From positions 6,572,001 to 6,636,000 of the forward strand of contig JAULSN010000002.1 of the NCBI GenBank assembly GCA_033439765.1: a DNA stretch of 64,000 bases. The letters are read 5' to 3'. The stretch is from Lasiosphaeria ovina. Lineage: Eukaryota; Ascomycota; Sordariomycetes; Sordariales; Lasiosphaeriaceae. The notes beneath the pieces were generated by a model that made no database searches, was not told the origin of the DNA, and saw only the letters and a list, made by a program, of their open reading frames with translations. Positions within the stretch are counted from its first letter, which is position 1, and each line of letters starts with the position of its first letter. Shown piece after piece: positions 11,131 through 22,538 of the stretch. The translations under genes were made by a program, and so were the position numbers.

Positions 11131-11648
11131 TGTTGCGAGTTTCTTTGTTTGTTGACTCGGTTGGGGGAAGAGCTTGCACGGCGTTTAGAGTGTTGCGGAT
11201 ATGTTTTTAAGGGGGTGGGGGGAGTTGGCAAGTGTGTAAGAATAATGCAAATCCTTGGAAAATGGTTGCAGAAGGGTGCATGGATGTCCAATTATCCTGG
11301 TCCATTTCACTTGACACGAGTTTAATTCGGCTACTTAACCTATCGATGGGCTGTAAACAAATCGCCAATATCCAACAACACGTGTAAGAAACTCCAGCCT
11401 CCCTTGTTAGTTCCAATCCCTTCCAGTCTAGGTACCTAGGTAACCACGGCTCTACAATCGCTCGTGCAACTTGGTCTAGATCTAGGTGCTATAGCCTTGC
11501 TTAAGTCAAACTTCCACCCAGAGAAACGCACCACCCGCCATTCCAAGAAACCAGCGCTCTCATGAATCCGCTGTGGATAATGTTGAATTCCAGAAGACCG
11601 CCCAAGTCCCAATCCCAGCCCCAGTATCATACCCATGCCCAACTCCTA
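11131..11648. other. Intergenic between convergent genes
   Basis: About 520 bases holding the 3' regions of the NmrA-like gene (+) and the dioxygenase gene (-). Nothing else is recognisable. Confidence 0.6.
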
Positions 11649-13247
11649 TCACACCATCTCGCCCGCGCGAAACGTCTCGTCGCGAGCCTGCTTCAAAAAC
11701 GGCAGCAGCGCCGTGCCGCCCGTGCCCGTAAGCTTGAGCAAATCCAGCTCCGCAGAATACAGCTTCCCATCCTTTGCCTCCGCAGCAGCAGCAGCAGCGG
11801 CGGCCGTTTTCCGCCAAGAGGCCGTGGCGAGGTTGACTACGCCTGTACTAACATTACCACCAGCCGACCCCATAGGGCATACAGCCGGGGGTGGCGGCTG
11901 GCGTGCGGGCACGATGATGTAGCGCGCGACGATCTGGAGGTGCTTGTTGCGGAGCGCGGCCATGGCGCGCGTGGCCGCCTGGAACGCCTCCTGCAGCTGG
12001 GTCAGCTCGCCGGGCGCTATCGGATTCGCGCCTCCTGGGCTATAATTCTCTGCCTTGCCTGCGGCTGCGGCGCGCAGGTCGGCGATGGCCTGGCGGATGC
12101 CGCCCGGGCGGATGCGCGAGACGTGGTCGAGGAAGCGCCGGTGCGGGTCGGGCATGTACGCCCGGACCTCGGCGTGGAAGCCCTCGCCGCGGCCGCGCGG
12201 GCAGTTGCTGGACCGAGATGGCGACAGCATAGTAGCAGCAGTAGCGGGTGGCTCTGTCTTCGCTGCTGTTGCGGTGTCATTCCCGCACGACGTGTGCTCG
12301 ACGCCGAGGACCAGGTCGATGAACTGGATCAGCGAGCTCTGGCCGTTGCTGCCGCCGCGCAGCTGGCGCCAGGCGCCGCGGCCGTGGCCCTCGTCGAAGA
12401 AGACGCCGCGCGGCAGGCCCGCGTCGGCCATGTTCCAGCTGCCGGCCAGCAGCGGACGCACGCGGTGGTAGAAGACGGCAGGGCGGCAGCGGTCGTCCAT
12501 GCGCTCGAGCAGCGCGGCGATGCGGCCGATGCAGCGCGCCATCTCGCGCAGCGCGTGCGCCACGGCCGCGAAGTCACCTTCCTTGGCTGCGTCGAGCGCG
12601 TCGAGCATGGCCGGGATCATGTAGGCGCCCTGCGCCTCGATGGCCACCGACACCATGAGGAACCAGGACTCGTCCTCGGTGCCGGTGATGGTGTGCAAGG
12701 CGTGCAGCGAGTCGAGGTCTGCGAACCCGAGCGTGGGATTGCTCGACCGGAAGTTCCAGAGATTCAGAGACGCAAAGGTCGCCACCGGAGGCAGGCCAAG
12801 GCGGCCCGATGCCCGGAGGAGCGGGACCGTGATGGACGGCGGCAATACCTGGAGTTGCAATCAGCCATGGGTAACAAATCGCCACGAACAAAGTCAGATA
12901 TTACTCACCTCGCTGGGCATGTCGCCGCCCCATATGTAGCCATGGGCGATAAAGGCCAGGATGACATATGCCCGCCTCCATTCTACCACGGTTGACAAGT
13001 GGTCAGCCGACAAGAGCGGCAGCCTGTCGACCTTGTCGCGCACCGTCCTGTTCTCTATCGACCCAGGAAGCTCGGCTATCAGCGACTCCCAGGGGCCGTA
13101 GTAGGGATCGGATAGCTCGGCGAGAGGAGCATTCTCTGGCAGGAACCCATTCGAGGAGATGGCGTACTCTGCAAAGAGGGCCCGGTGGCGGTTGAGGCTG
13201 AAAGCGTCTTTGGAAAGCAACGGCAGCATTGCTGAGTGGGTCGACAT
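11649..13247 (-). CDS. Indoleamine 2,3-dioxygenase (tryptophan 2,3-dioxygenase activity)
   Basis: Haem enzyme that opens the indole ring of L-tryptophan to N-formylkynurenine, the first step of the kynurenine route to NAD; in yeast this is the BNA2 step. The product is 512 residues in two exons, 13247-12909 and 12848-11649, joined over a 60-bp intron (GTGAGT...CAG) in phase 0. Family blocks are clear: PAVFYHRVRPLLAGSWN, GFHAEVRAYMPDPHRRFLDHV, RNKHLQIVARYIIVPA with the expected proximal haem-ligand histidine at about residue 416, and the C-terminal GTGGTALLPFLKQARDET. There is an Ala-rich insert near the C-terminus (nine alanines), commonly variable in fungal copies. It lies head to head with kynureninase, so both could share promoter control. 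A 477-codon open frame on the opposite strand is a GC-rich shadow. Confidence 0.95.
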
Positions 13248-14223
13248 GGTCTAGATAATGCGGCGGGGAAGTAAATCGATAATGGCGAGACTGGAGAGAA
13301 GGTAAAGGATCGGCCGACACAAGAGGATATTATATCCGCCACAGCACCACTGGAGAGGGAATGGAATCAAGCCGAGGTAGACGAGTCCACGCGTACAGAG
13401 GATGAATGAGGTCTAAGATCCGAAGGGCGAGTGACGAATGACTGTAGCAAGCTCCTGCACCGCGCTGAGGAAGAGGAGAAGAGAAGTCAGACAGCGTAAT
13501 TAGAAAATTAAACCCCTGCACCAGCCGTGCTAACCAACAATGTCGACGCCACCGCAGTCAGCTTCTAGCCAATCACAGCCCTGCCCTTCCCCCCAAGACC
13601 CCTGCTCCATTGGCTAAACCGCGCTGCAAAAGGTGGAGAGTGGTCTTATCCAATGCCATCGACACTATCCGCTTATACCGGATTAAAAAAGATCGCTTTG
13701 GCCTCCGTGTTGGGGGCGACGATTAGGTTCGGTAAAATCCTACTCGGCACCCAGGGTGGTCAGAACGGAAGCAAGCACGAACGGAACGTCACGGGAGCAG
13801 AAAATGGCTCGACCAGGGTCTTGCAGGGGTTTGAGCACGGTGATGATTGGCAGATTACCTTTTTTTCCTTTTTTTTTCTTGCGGCCCCCTAGCTAGGCTC
13901 GGGACGGAAGACGGATGGCAGGGGACGGAGCGCGGGAAGTGGGTCCGTCGCGCTTCCGTCCCTCGATTTTCCGGTCTCGGGACCACAAACCAACAACGCA
14001 GCGGGGCCGCAGCTGAGGGTGATATAAATGTTGATCGGAGGGGCCGTTGAAAGGGAAGAGGTTCAAGAAACTGATCCAACCTTTCAATCTTCGACCCCAA
14101 GAGACTCAATTCTCCTCGACACTTTGTTGGACGGGCAACGTCGCATCGCAGAGAACTGTCTTTGTTGAACTGGTGACAATCGCGCCATAGTTGCACACCG
14201 ACTTTCGCAGCGTGTTACTCAAA
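13248..14223. promoter_or_regulatory. Shared divergent promoter of the dioxygenase and kynureninase genes
   Basis: 976 bases between two ATGs that point away from each other. It contains three CCAAT-type boxes: 13569-13573 (CCAAT), 13609-13613 (ATTGG, reverse) and 13650-13654 (CCAAT), a spacing that suits the HAP/CBC complex. A TATAAAT lies at 14023-14029 on the kynureninase side and a TATA-like stretch near 13329 on the dioxygenase side. Box identity is seen in sequence; function is inferred. Confidence 0.6.
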
Positions 14224-15955
14224 ATGGACTTCCAGACCCTGGTTAAGATCCTCCGGGCAGGCCGGGTTCCCGACTTCCATCCTGATGCCGACTCCTTTGC
14301 GTACGCAGACGCACTGGACGCTCAGGACGGGCTCAGCCATCTCCGGGAACAGTTTATTATCCCGACCAGGACGTCGCTCAAGAAGAGGGCGCTGGATGGT
14401 ACTGTTCCAGGTAAGTAGCTGCGTGCCAAGGTGACACCGAGTGGAAGACTGAAACGGTCAAACCGCGTTACCACCTTGATGCCTCAGTTGCTGACAATGC
14501 ATCAACAGACGCGCCAAGTCCACGCCCAAGGACAAACGGCTCAACCAAGAGCAGCCACCCAGACAAAAAATACGGGGACGACGACAATGATCCGTCCATC
14601 TACCTGATCGGTAACTCGCTCGGCGCACAGCCACGAGCGGTACGGGCGCACGTCGACGCACAGCTCGAGACGTGGGCGTCGCTCGGGGTGAATGGTCACT
14701 TTACGGCCCTGGAAAATTCACCCCTAGGGGCGAGCTGGCAAGACCTGGCCGAGGAGTGCGGGCGCAAGTTTGTGCCCATCGTGGGCGCGGCTTCGGCGAG
14801 CGAGGTCGTCGTCATGAACACGCTGACGCTGAACCTGCACCTCATGATGGCGAGCTTCTACCGGCCCACCGAGAAGCGGCACAAGATCCTGCTCGAGTGG
14901 CGACCCTTTCCCAGTGACTGGGTGAGTCTGCGCCCCACCCCGTGATCAACACAGATGCCAGACTGATACTTTTGCCTTGGCTCTAGTACGCCATCCAGTC
15001 GCAGATCGCCTGGCACGGGCTCGACCCGGCCACGTCCATGGTGGAGATCCAGCCCGACGCGGACCAGTACCTGGCGACAGCGGCCATCCTCGCGGCCATC
15101 GACGAGCACGCCGACTCGACGGCGCTGCTGCTGCTTCCGGGGATCCAGTACTACACGGGCCAGCTGCTCGACATGGCGCGCATCACGGCGCACGCCAAGG
15201 CGCGCGGCGTGCCCGTGGTGGGCTGGGACCTGGCGCACGCGGCCGGCAACGTCGAGCTGCGGCTGCACGAGTGGGGCGTCGACTTCGCCGTATGGTGCAC
15301 GTACAAGTACCTCAACGCCGGGCCGGGCGCCATCGCCGGCGCGTTCGTGCACGAGCGGCACCACGGCCGCGACGAGCCGCAGGATGAAGACGGAGAGGCC
15401 AAAGGCAGCAGCAGCGTCTGGGGCGCGGGCCAGTTCCGGCACCGGCTGGCGGGCTGGTACGGCGCGGACAAGAGCGTGCGCTTCGACATGGCCAAGACGT
15501 TTGTGCCGACGCCTGGCGCGCCCGGCTACCAGCTGTCGAACCCGTCGGCCATCGACCTCGCGGCGCTGTCGGCGGCGCTGTCCGTGTTTGGCCAGACCAG
15601 CATGGCGGCGCTGCGCGACAAGGCGCTGCTGTTGACGGCGTACGCGGAGCATCTGTTGGGGAAGTCGCTGCCGCTGCCGTCGTCTTCTGGCAATGGTGAT
15701 GCTGCTGTACGGCCCGCGTTTCGCATCATCACGCCGGCAAACCCCGCCGAGCGCGGGTCGCAGCTAAGCCTGCTGCTCTTGCGGCCAGGCTTGCTGGACC
15801 GCGTGAGCCGCTATCTCGTGGAAAATGGCGTCGTGTTCGACGCGCGGAAGCCCGACGTGATTCGCGTCGCGCCGGTTCCCATGTACTGCTCTTTTGTGGA
15901 TGTTTGGCGGTTTGCCGATGTGTTTCGGCGCGCGATTGCGGTGTCGAGCGCCTGA
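14224..15955 (+). CDS. Kynureninase (L-kynurenine hydrolase)
   Basis: PLP enzyme that cleaves kynurenine or 3-hydroxykynurenine to anthranilate or 3-hydroxyanthranilate plus alanine; in yeast this is the BNA5 step. Three exons (14224-14410, 14509-14921, 14987-15955) give 522 residues. Blocks seen: [91 protein letters not shown]. The lysine in TYKYLN (about residue 307) is the expected Schiff-base lysine. The first junction creates an Asp codon and is followed by a polar linker ([17 protein letters not shown]) before the conserved [10 protein letters not shown], so the protein is somewhat longer than a typical kynureninase of about 460 residues. The head-to-head position with the dioxygenase suggests co-regulation of tryptophan breakdown. 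Confidence 0.95.
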
Positions 15956-16311
15956 TGGTGTATTGTGATTGGCGTCATTTCAAGTCCAGTCTCTTGCAGT
16001 GGGGGATCAGAGCTCTTTCTGTATCCGCGGACTTCGTTTCATTGGTCTCAATAAATGGACTGTACAAGGCAGCTACGCCCGGGCTGTGCGGTATCGGTGT
16101 GGCAGTGCACTCCCGGAAAAGGAAGCGACAGGCCAGTTAGTTCTACTCTTTCCAACTAGGTCTACCTAATCAGAAATCGTCCTATGACCTAAGGCTGCAG
16201 TCCTATTCCCCTCTCCCCGCTTCCGTGTCTTGCTCTTTCCGCCTTTCGCAAAAGGGAACCATCGTCAAGGTACCTTCGCCCGCAGATCAATTGACGCGCT
16301 TCTCTCCCACC
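15956..16311. other. Intergenic spacer
   Basis: About 360 bases between kynureninase and the HET gene, both rightward. It must hold the terminator of one and the promoter of the other; no distinct motif stands out. Confidence 0.6.
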
Positions 16312-18233
16312 ATGAGGCTGCTCAACACTCGCACCCTGCAGCTTGAGTCTTTCTTGAACCTTGGCGACAAATTCCCCTTCTATTCCATCCTGTCGCATAC
16401 ATGGGAAGATGACGAGGTGCTCTTCTCCGACATGGCCGATCTTGCTAAAGCTCGACAAAAGGCCGGATTCGCCAAGGTCGAGGCGGCTTGCGCGCTTGCC
16501 GCCAGCCAATATCTTGACTACATTTGGATCGACACGTGCTGCATCGACAAGTCCAGCAGCGCCGAGCTTGCCGAGGCCATCACTTCCATGTACCAGTGGT
16601 ACCGGTTCGCCCGAACCTGCTACGCCTACCTCTGCGACGTCGACGACGTGTCAGGGCTGACAAAGGCGAGGTGGTTCACCAGGGGATGGACGCTGCAGGA
16701 GCTGATCGCTCCCGGCCGTGTCGAGTTCTACTCCAGCAAGTGGCAGCTTCTGGGGGAAAAGAAGGACGAGGCCCTCATGGCCTTGATATCTCGAGCCAGC
16801 AACGTTGACGAAATGGTTCTGGTACACAAACTCCCGCCAAGCTCGGTCAGCGTGGCAAGAAAGATGTTCTGGGCCTCGGGACGGACGACAAGCCGGGTTG
16901 AGGACGAAGCTTACTGCTTGATGGGACTCTTTGATATAAACATGCCCCTGATATACGGTGAAGGATCTCGGGCATTCCGGCGTCTACAAGAAGAGATCAT
17001 TAAAATATCCGACGACCAGTCCATTCTGGCATGGTATTGGCTGGGCGAACCGTCCAGGCCCCTCTCAAGGCCCATATTTATGTTTCGGGACATTCTTGCC
17101 CCGTCGCCCCGTCATTTCGCCCTGTCAGGAGGCATTTCCATGCATGCCTACCGCCGGCCCTATCTCCCCACCTGGAGGAAAACGACTTCTCTCACCAAGG
17201 AGGGATTGAGGCTTGCAGTTATGGTTCGGCAAGACTCTGGGGACTCTGCTCACCAACTCACTGGAAGAAAACGTGTCGTGGCTGTTCTGGCTTGCCAAGT
17301 TGGGTCTATCCCCGGAACATATCCTACGCTAATCCTAACCGAGGATGGGAAATCAGCCGCCGGCAAGCCATTGTATTATCGGGTCTTGAACGAAGCAAAA
17401 ATGTCGACATTTTCCCCCGGGGCCATTGCTTTGTTTCCGAGGAACAAAACGCAAACTGCGGGGGCATCCCTAGATACTGCTCAAGGTCCTCCTTTGACTG
17501 CACTTTATGGTGTGTTATTCCTACATTGTACACAATCCTCTTATCATGAAGTCTAATGACCAATCTTGTAGCTTTCCAAACCCAAATCTTAACGCGTCAG
17601 GATATTGTGCTCCTGAGAAGTGTCCTGACGGAGGGTTCACGTCAGACCCAACCTCGCAGCCCGCCGACCGTTTTATTCTTTTCTGAATATAATTTCCTGC
17701 TCGTTTCTTTACCATGCGAGACACAGAAAGCTATCATCACCGTCTCGGACCTAGCCCCCCCAGATTCGTGGGACCGCACTTGTCTCCACTTTGTTACCAC
17801 GCGGAGAGAGGACTGTTGCGACAAGTACAACATACAAACCCACAAACACCGAGTGGGGGCTGCGTCTATTTTGGTCACAACAAGAGAGGCGAAGTCTCAT
17901 GACGGTGCGCCGGTTGTGAAGAGAGCGATCATTGTGTTTGGAACAACGCACCCTTTTCCAGACACGAGGCCGTTTTCACCTGATAAACTGGGCAGGTTCA
18001 TACCATGGTGCCACTTGCTGGAAAACAACGGAAGCCTCAACTTGAAGGATGTTTTGGAGGCAGGTGCCGGGGATTGGGAAGATTCGGGCCACTACTCCGC
18101 CCTTGCGCTTGACCCCAACACTACTCTTTGCGCAGCTGCAGGGGATGGCAAAGGTCCACTGCTAAGTCCAAACGAGTGTATGATCAGGCTGTCGGTTGAA
18201 AAACGGTCAGAGAATGTCTCGCCTCATCTGTGA
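16312..18233 (+). CDS. HET-domain (heterokaryon incompatibility) protein
   Basis: A 619-residue protein with an N-terminal HET domain of the type used in fungal allorecognition and regulated cell death. Motifs, in order: PFYSILSHTWEDDEVLFSDM (near residue 22), YIWIDTCCIDKSSSAELAEAI, MYQWYRFARTCYAYLCDV, ARWFTRGWTLQELIAP and later EAYCLMGLFDINMPLIYGEG. ATG 16312 places MRLLNTRTLQLESF before the domain, the standard N-terminus of this class. Two exons: 16312-17509 and 17572-18233; the 62-bp intron ends TTGTAG and keeps frame as LY/AFQTQ. The C-terminal half is less conserved and unrecognised, as is usual for partners of HET domains. I see no NACHT or repeat domain. The gene converges with DUF2855 with only 140 bp between stops. 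Confidence 0.92.
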
Positions 18234-18373
18234 ACGCCTGAAGAAGTCATCTACCGTGGCGAGTGTCTGTGTGGCTTAGATTGCGGCAATGTAGCCGGTG
18301 GTTTAGGATCCTAAACCAATTTGCGCCTCGGCGATAATTACTTGACATCGAAATCGAACCAACGCTCCGTTTT

Positions 18374-19741
18374 CTATACCTCATAGACCAACCCAACCTC
18401 TGGCCCATACTCTCCCTTGGCCAGACGATCCCAGCCATGGCTGAGAGCGTCGAGGCCCTGTCCCCATTCCAAACGCAGTCCTGGAACGGCGCCTTCAGCC
18501 TTGAACCCCTCCCACGCGGCGGTCTGCTGCGGAAGGTACACAGCAGCGCTCAACAAGGCAATGGCTTTCTCGCGCAGCCCGCCGGCATTGGCCTGCACGA
18601 CGCCGCTGCCCTCCTCCTGCGTCAGCGAACTCAGCACCCTGCGCGCCTTGGCCACGGGCTCCGAGCCGACCACCACGACCTGCAGCCGCTCGCAGCGAGC
18701 GCGCAACGCCTCCATCCATTTCTCGCCCGCATCGCCACGCGCGCCAAAGTTGACCAGCACGATCTTTTTGCTCGCGCTCGCCGCCGCCGTCGGCTGGCCC
18801 GCGCCCGCGCCCGCCGCCTGCGCAGCCAATACCGAATCGTCGCCGCCAGCACCCTCCACAACCCCCGTAAGCCGCTCTAGCACCGCAGCGTCGGCCATGT
18901 CGTCGTACAGCACCACGTCGTCGAAGAAGCCCGTCCCAACGGCGAACGCGCGCGACCGCTCCGAGCCCACAGCCACGACCTTGCGCGGGCGCGCCGCCGC
19001 CGGCCGCCCGTGCCGCAGCTGGCGCGCGAGCGCCAGTCCCGTCTTGCCCGACGGCGCGAGCAGCACGACCAGCGCGCCCGCGACGTCGGCGTCCTCGGCC
19101 GTCCACACGGGGTCCGGAACGAGGCCCGGCGCGGGGCTGCCGCCGAGCGGGTGGATGGGCGGCGACGCGGCGGCGTCCCACGACAAGGCGAAGCGGTTGA
19201 GCATGTACGCCGTCTCGAACTGCGGCCGCATGAGCGCGTCCCAGCCCTTAGTCTCGCGCGTCGCGCCCGCCGTTGCCACGGTGTAGCGGTTGTAGATGGG
19301 GATCAGCCGGCTGCGGTGCTCGCTGGTCTCGTGCCACATGCCCGCGACGGGGCCGGGCGCGACGCGCATGTCTTCGGTGGCGGTCCCCAGCGGCCAGTAC
19401 CCATACAGCTGCGTGCCGGCGGGCAGCCCGGCCACGGTGCTCTCGACCACCTCGCCGTACCCCCACGCCGAGATGCGGCAGTACTTTTCCGTGTTGTTGA
19501 ACGGCGCCGGCAGCGCCGCAGGCATCTTCCACACGTAGTGCCACGACAGCGGCCGGATGCTGCCCAGCATCGCGTACGTGAAGTTGTTGGTCGTGAGGGC
19601 GAGCAGCCGGCTGCGCACGCGCACCGAGTCGGCCGCCGTCAGCGGCGTCGCTACATGGTCAGAGAGCGCCACCACGCGCTGGTCCGTGTGGTCTGATTTG
19701 TTGATGACCTGGATCGCAGGGGTCGCGGCGGTGGTGTTCAT
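18374..19741 (-). CDS. DUF2855 family protein
   Basis: A single-exon, 455-residue protein. The pattern is that of fungal DUF2855 proteins, which are distantly like medium-chain dehydrogenase/reductase enzymes: an N-terminal region (LLALTTNNFTYAMLG), RISAWGYGEVVES, LYGYWPLGTATEDMRV, a YNRY block, QFETAYMLNRF, and a central ALVVLLAPSGKTGLALARQLR stretch resembling a Rossmann nucleotide-binding turn. Catalytic function is not established. ATG 19741 is the only good start. The 3' half is Ala-rich with codon use matching the neighbours. It shares an upstream region of about 730 bases with the CorA-like gene on the other strand. Confidence 0.85.
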   Translation of the reverse strand: MNTTAATPAIQVINKSDHTDQRVVALSDHVATPLTAADSVRVRSRLLALTTNNFTYAMLGSIRPLSWHYVWKMPAALPAPFNNTEKYCRISAWGYGEVVESTVAGLPAGTQLYGYWPLGTATEDMRVAPGPVAGMWHETSEHRSRLIPIYNRYTVATAGATRETKGWDALMRPQFETAYMLNRFALSWDAAASPPIHPLGGSPAPGLVPDPVWTAEDADVAGALVVLLAPSGKTGLALARQLRHGRPAAARPRKVVAVGSERSRAFAVGTGFFDDVVLYDDMADAAVLERLTGVVEGAGGDDSVLAAQAAGAGAGQPTAAASASKKIVLVNFGARGDAGEKWMEALRARCERLQVVVVGSEPVAKARRVLSSLTQEEGSGVVQANAGGLREKAIALLSAAVYLPQQTAAWEGFKAEGAVPGLRLEWGQGLDALSHGWDRLAKGEYGPEVGLVYEV

Positions 19742-20468
19742 CTTGTTCTGGGTGTTGGGAGTCGACTCAGACTGATGTGGGATTTGCGGGTGCGGTTAAG
19801 ATAAGCCTGTCACTGGCGCGCTGCGGGGAAACCGTTATATGTACACGTGTAGACGTAGAGAGGTGGTACGAATACGGGAGTGCAGGTGGCGAATTTGTTG
19901 GTGGTTTTCATTATGCCAGCGAACGAAGCTCCTTCAACGTGCGTCAGCTGACCCAGTCCCGACCGGCGTATTAGATCCGACGAATCCGAGATCCGCTTCC
20001 CGCTTGCGCTGTGCTGTGCTCCAACCTGGGAACGGGGTACTTGGCAAGCATGCAAACTGCTTGCGATACGCAGCCAACGAACGTGTGATTCCCTGTCTGG
20101 AGGGTGGATCCTGTTGATGTGAACCCCGCATAGGATGATGTGTGCGTGCGTGCGTCGCTTACGGAGAATTCGGTTGTTGGTAGTATTTTGCCAAGTTGGG
20201 ACAAGGAATCCTCCTTCACACCCTTGCATCTGCACTCTATGCTCCTCTTATCTGAGTGTGTGCGTGGTGATGGGTAATTAATTACACGCCATCTCACCTT
20301 GGTCCTTGCATAACTGACATAAATATTGCTTGAGTTTTTACGATATAAATTTAGCACACAGGTTAGGTTGCTTAAATGCGTGATGCGTGATTTCCTCCAA
20401 CATTCTCCCAACTTCAACTGAATAATTACCTTAGGTATGAAACACCCCCAACGTCGCGCTGGCAAAAC
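19742..20468. promoter_or_regulatory. Divergent intergenic region, DUF2855 / CorA-like
   Basis: Upstream sequence for both flanking genes. It becomes AT-rich after 20270 (TTAATTAATTA at 20275-20285). The start of the CorA-like gene probably lies at its right edge, but no in-frame ATG is visible there. Confidence 0.4.
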
Positions 20469-22154
20469 TTGAACGGTTGGCAATGGCGGCTGAGGGCATT
20501 GCTGTGCTCAAACGACCCCCGATTGAAACACTCGGCCCTCGCCGCAATAATACCATCATCCCCTAAGCCGGCTGCAGAGGAGAACTGGGCGCCATGGTGC
20601 CAAGCTAAGCCCCGGGTTTTGGCCTTGCACTTGGGCGCTGACGGATCTTTCAGCACGCCCCCGGTCGAGTATACTGATGTCTCAACCCTCCAAAACGGCC
20701 TGTCGAAACAGAACTCCAATACCGAGACTCTGAGTCCTTCCTCGGGATCGGTGTACCTCGTCGAGGGACTGTCGGGAGAAATGATTAATGTTCTGGGGAG
20801 CCACTTCCAGCTGCATCGCTCCGTTTTCATGGACCACGAGCGGCTGGTAGCGTGCGAGGGCCGCCTGACAGGCGAGACAGGGGGGCTTCCCTTTTTACCG
20901 TCCGCTGTGGCCGGGCGGCAGCACGTCTCGCTCAAGTACCACGAGCCCATGGTGTTTTCCGAGCCCCCGCAAGGTTTCCGCCGCCTGTGCGACACGTCGG
21001 GACGGCACATTGCCGTGACCAGACTGATGGGCAAGTTTTCAGACATGGGCGTCAGTCGTCGAAAGTGCGTCTTTTGGGGTATGACAACAGCAGAGACTTG
21101 GACGTGTATGTATACCTAACTACCTAGTGTATCATGCGTCGAGATTATTACTGTCTCCATACCAGACGGTGTTAACAATACATATAGGTCTCATCATCTG
21201 TGACCCCCCTATCCGCCGCGTCATTGTAGACCCCTACTCGAAGCACGCGGCAATAAAGGTCGATACCTCGCCCTGTCGCGGCGGCTATCTCGACTTCGTA
21301 CCCCTCTCCGACCAGCTCCGAGTGCAAGCCGGCCCGCCACGGACCAGCCTGCTCGACGACCTGCTCTTCTACCTGCAAAACCACGTATCCGTCTACCTGA
21401 CACAGGGTCCTAAGCCCATACGCGTCTTTGTCGAAAAGCTCATCGCGAGCCACTTCCTCACGCTCGTCGAGTTTCTGCAGGCCAACGTCGAAGTCGTGCA
21501 GTGGCACCTGTCGCGCCGCAAGGACCTGACAGCCGTCATCGTGTCAGCGGCCGAAGAGCTGTGGAGCAATTTCAAGTCGTGGGGAAGGCGGGTGGCCGAC
21601 TACCAGGATGATCTGGAGGGCATCATGATGCAGCTGCGCATTCCTCGGCCTTTTTACTGGAAACCATGACCAATCCGCCCATCAGCGAACAAGACTGGAC
21701 CGACAGCACCCCGGACTTCCAGCACCTCCTCCTCCGCTATCGCACCATTGGCCAGCGCGTGCAGTCCCTCTCGTCGTCCATCGCCGCGCTCGCCGGTCCG
21801 GCCGGGAGCCGCGCCGCGTTTGACTCGGCCACGCTGGCGCTCCGCCAGGCTGAGCGCGCGGGGAACGAAGCCCGCAGCATCAAGGCCATTACCGTGCTGG
21901 GCATCGTGTTCCTGCCGCTATCGCTAGCCGCCACCCTGTCGAGCGTGGCCGAAGAGTATCTCCCCGACGCTGGCATGTTTTGGCTGTACTTTGTGTTCTC
22001 GCTGCCGCTTTTGGTCGTGGTGGCGTTGGTGTATTTCGTTGCCGAGTTGGGGTATGCGGATGAGAATGCGCAGTGGTCGTTCAAGACGGCCATGGCAAGG
22101 GTGCGTCGACGACGAGGGCGGCGGATGGGAAAGAGGGGTGGGGGGTGGAGATGA
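20469..22154 (+). CDS. CorA-like Mg2+ transporter-type membrane protein, frame-split
   Basis: Resembles the large fungal class of CorA-like proteins: a soluble N-terminal part (INVLGSHFQLHRSVFMDHERL, KCVFWG...CLIICDPPIRR), then DFQHLLLRYRTIGQRVQSL and two C-terminal membrane helices (about 21885-22050). An 82-bp intron, 21106-21187 (GTATGT...ATATAG), joins the first two segments in frame. The second segment ends at TGA 21667-21669, which overlaps an ATG at 21666, so the helix-bearing C-terminus is in another frame. I find no good intron to bridge them. The start is also unclear: the frame opens at TTG 20469 and its first ATG is 20781, inside conserved sequence. Either a base error or a real mutation split the gene. 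Ion specificity is unproven for this class. Confidence 0.7.
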
Positions 22155-22538
22155 AGATGTGGAGAGTTCGAGTGCGGGGGTAGGGGCAAAGGAGAAGGGG
22201 TCGTGAGCAGGGGAAGCAGGCGGTAGGGGTCGGCTGTAAACAGGCCCCTTGTTGCCCGGCCCCTGAACCCCTGATTATTAGGTTCCGTCTGTCCTGTCGG
22301 TTGGTATCCAAATACTTGTAGATGAAGCGATTCACATATGCCCTCTTTATGTGCCGTACAATTGTTTGACGTTTTGCTAGACCGTGGTAAATGGTTGATA
22401 GCGGTCATTCTTTTGTGTGCGTGGTGATGGTCGTAAGCCAATTCACTTTAGTAATGACTCTAGCATGTGTAAGTCGCAGCGCCGCTCCTAGAGTAGTCAA
22501 ATTAATATACATATTGTTACCATACAATCTTCCAGGTT
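22155..22538. other. Intergenic between convergent genes
   Basis: About 380 bases of 3' sequence shared by the CorA-like (+) and transporter (-) genes. No further feature seen. Confidence 0.6.

Noticed and set aside
11562..12995. 477-codon open frame on the plus strand
   Set aside because: Lies antisense to the well-supported dioxygenase; Arg/Ala/His-rich composition is what GC-rich third positions produce on the opposite strand.
21590..21690. Intron to bridge the CorA-like frame break (GTGGCC donor to CATCAG acceptor)
   Set aside because: Poor donor, no branch site, and it would delete a segment that looks conserved in the family.
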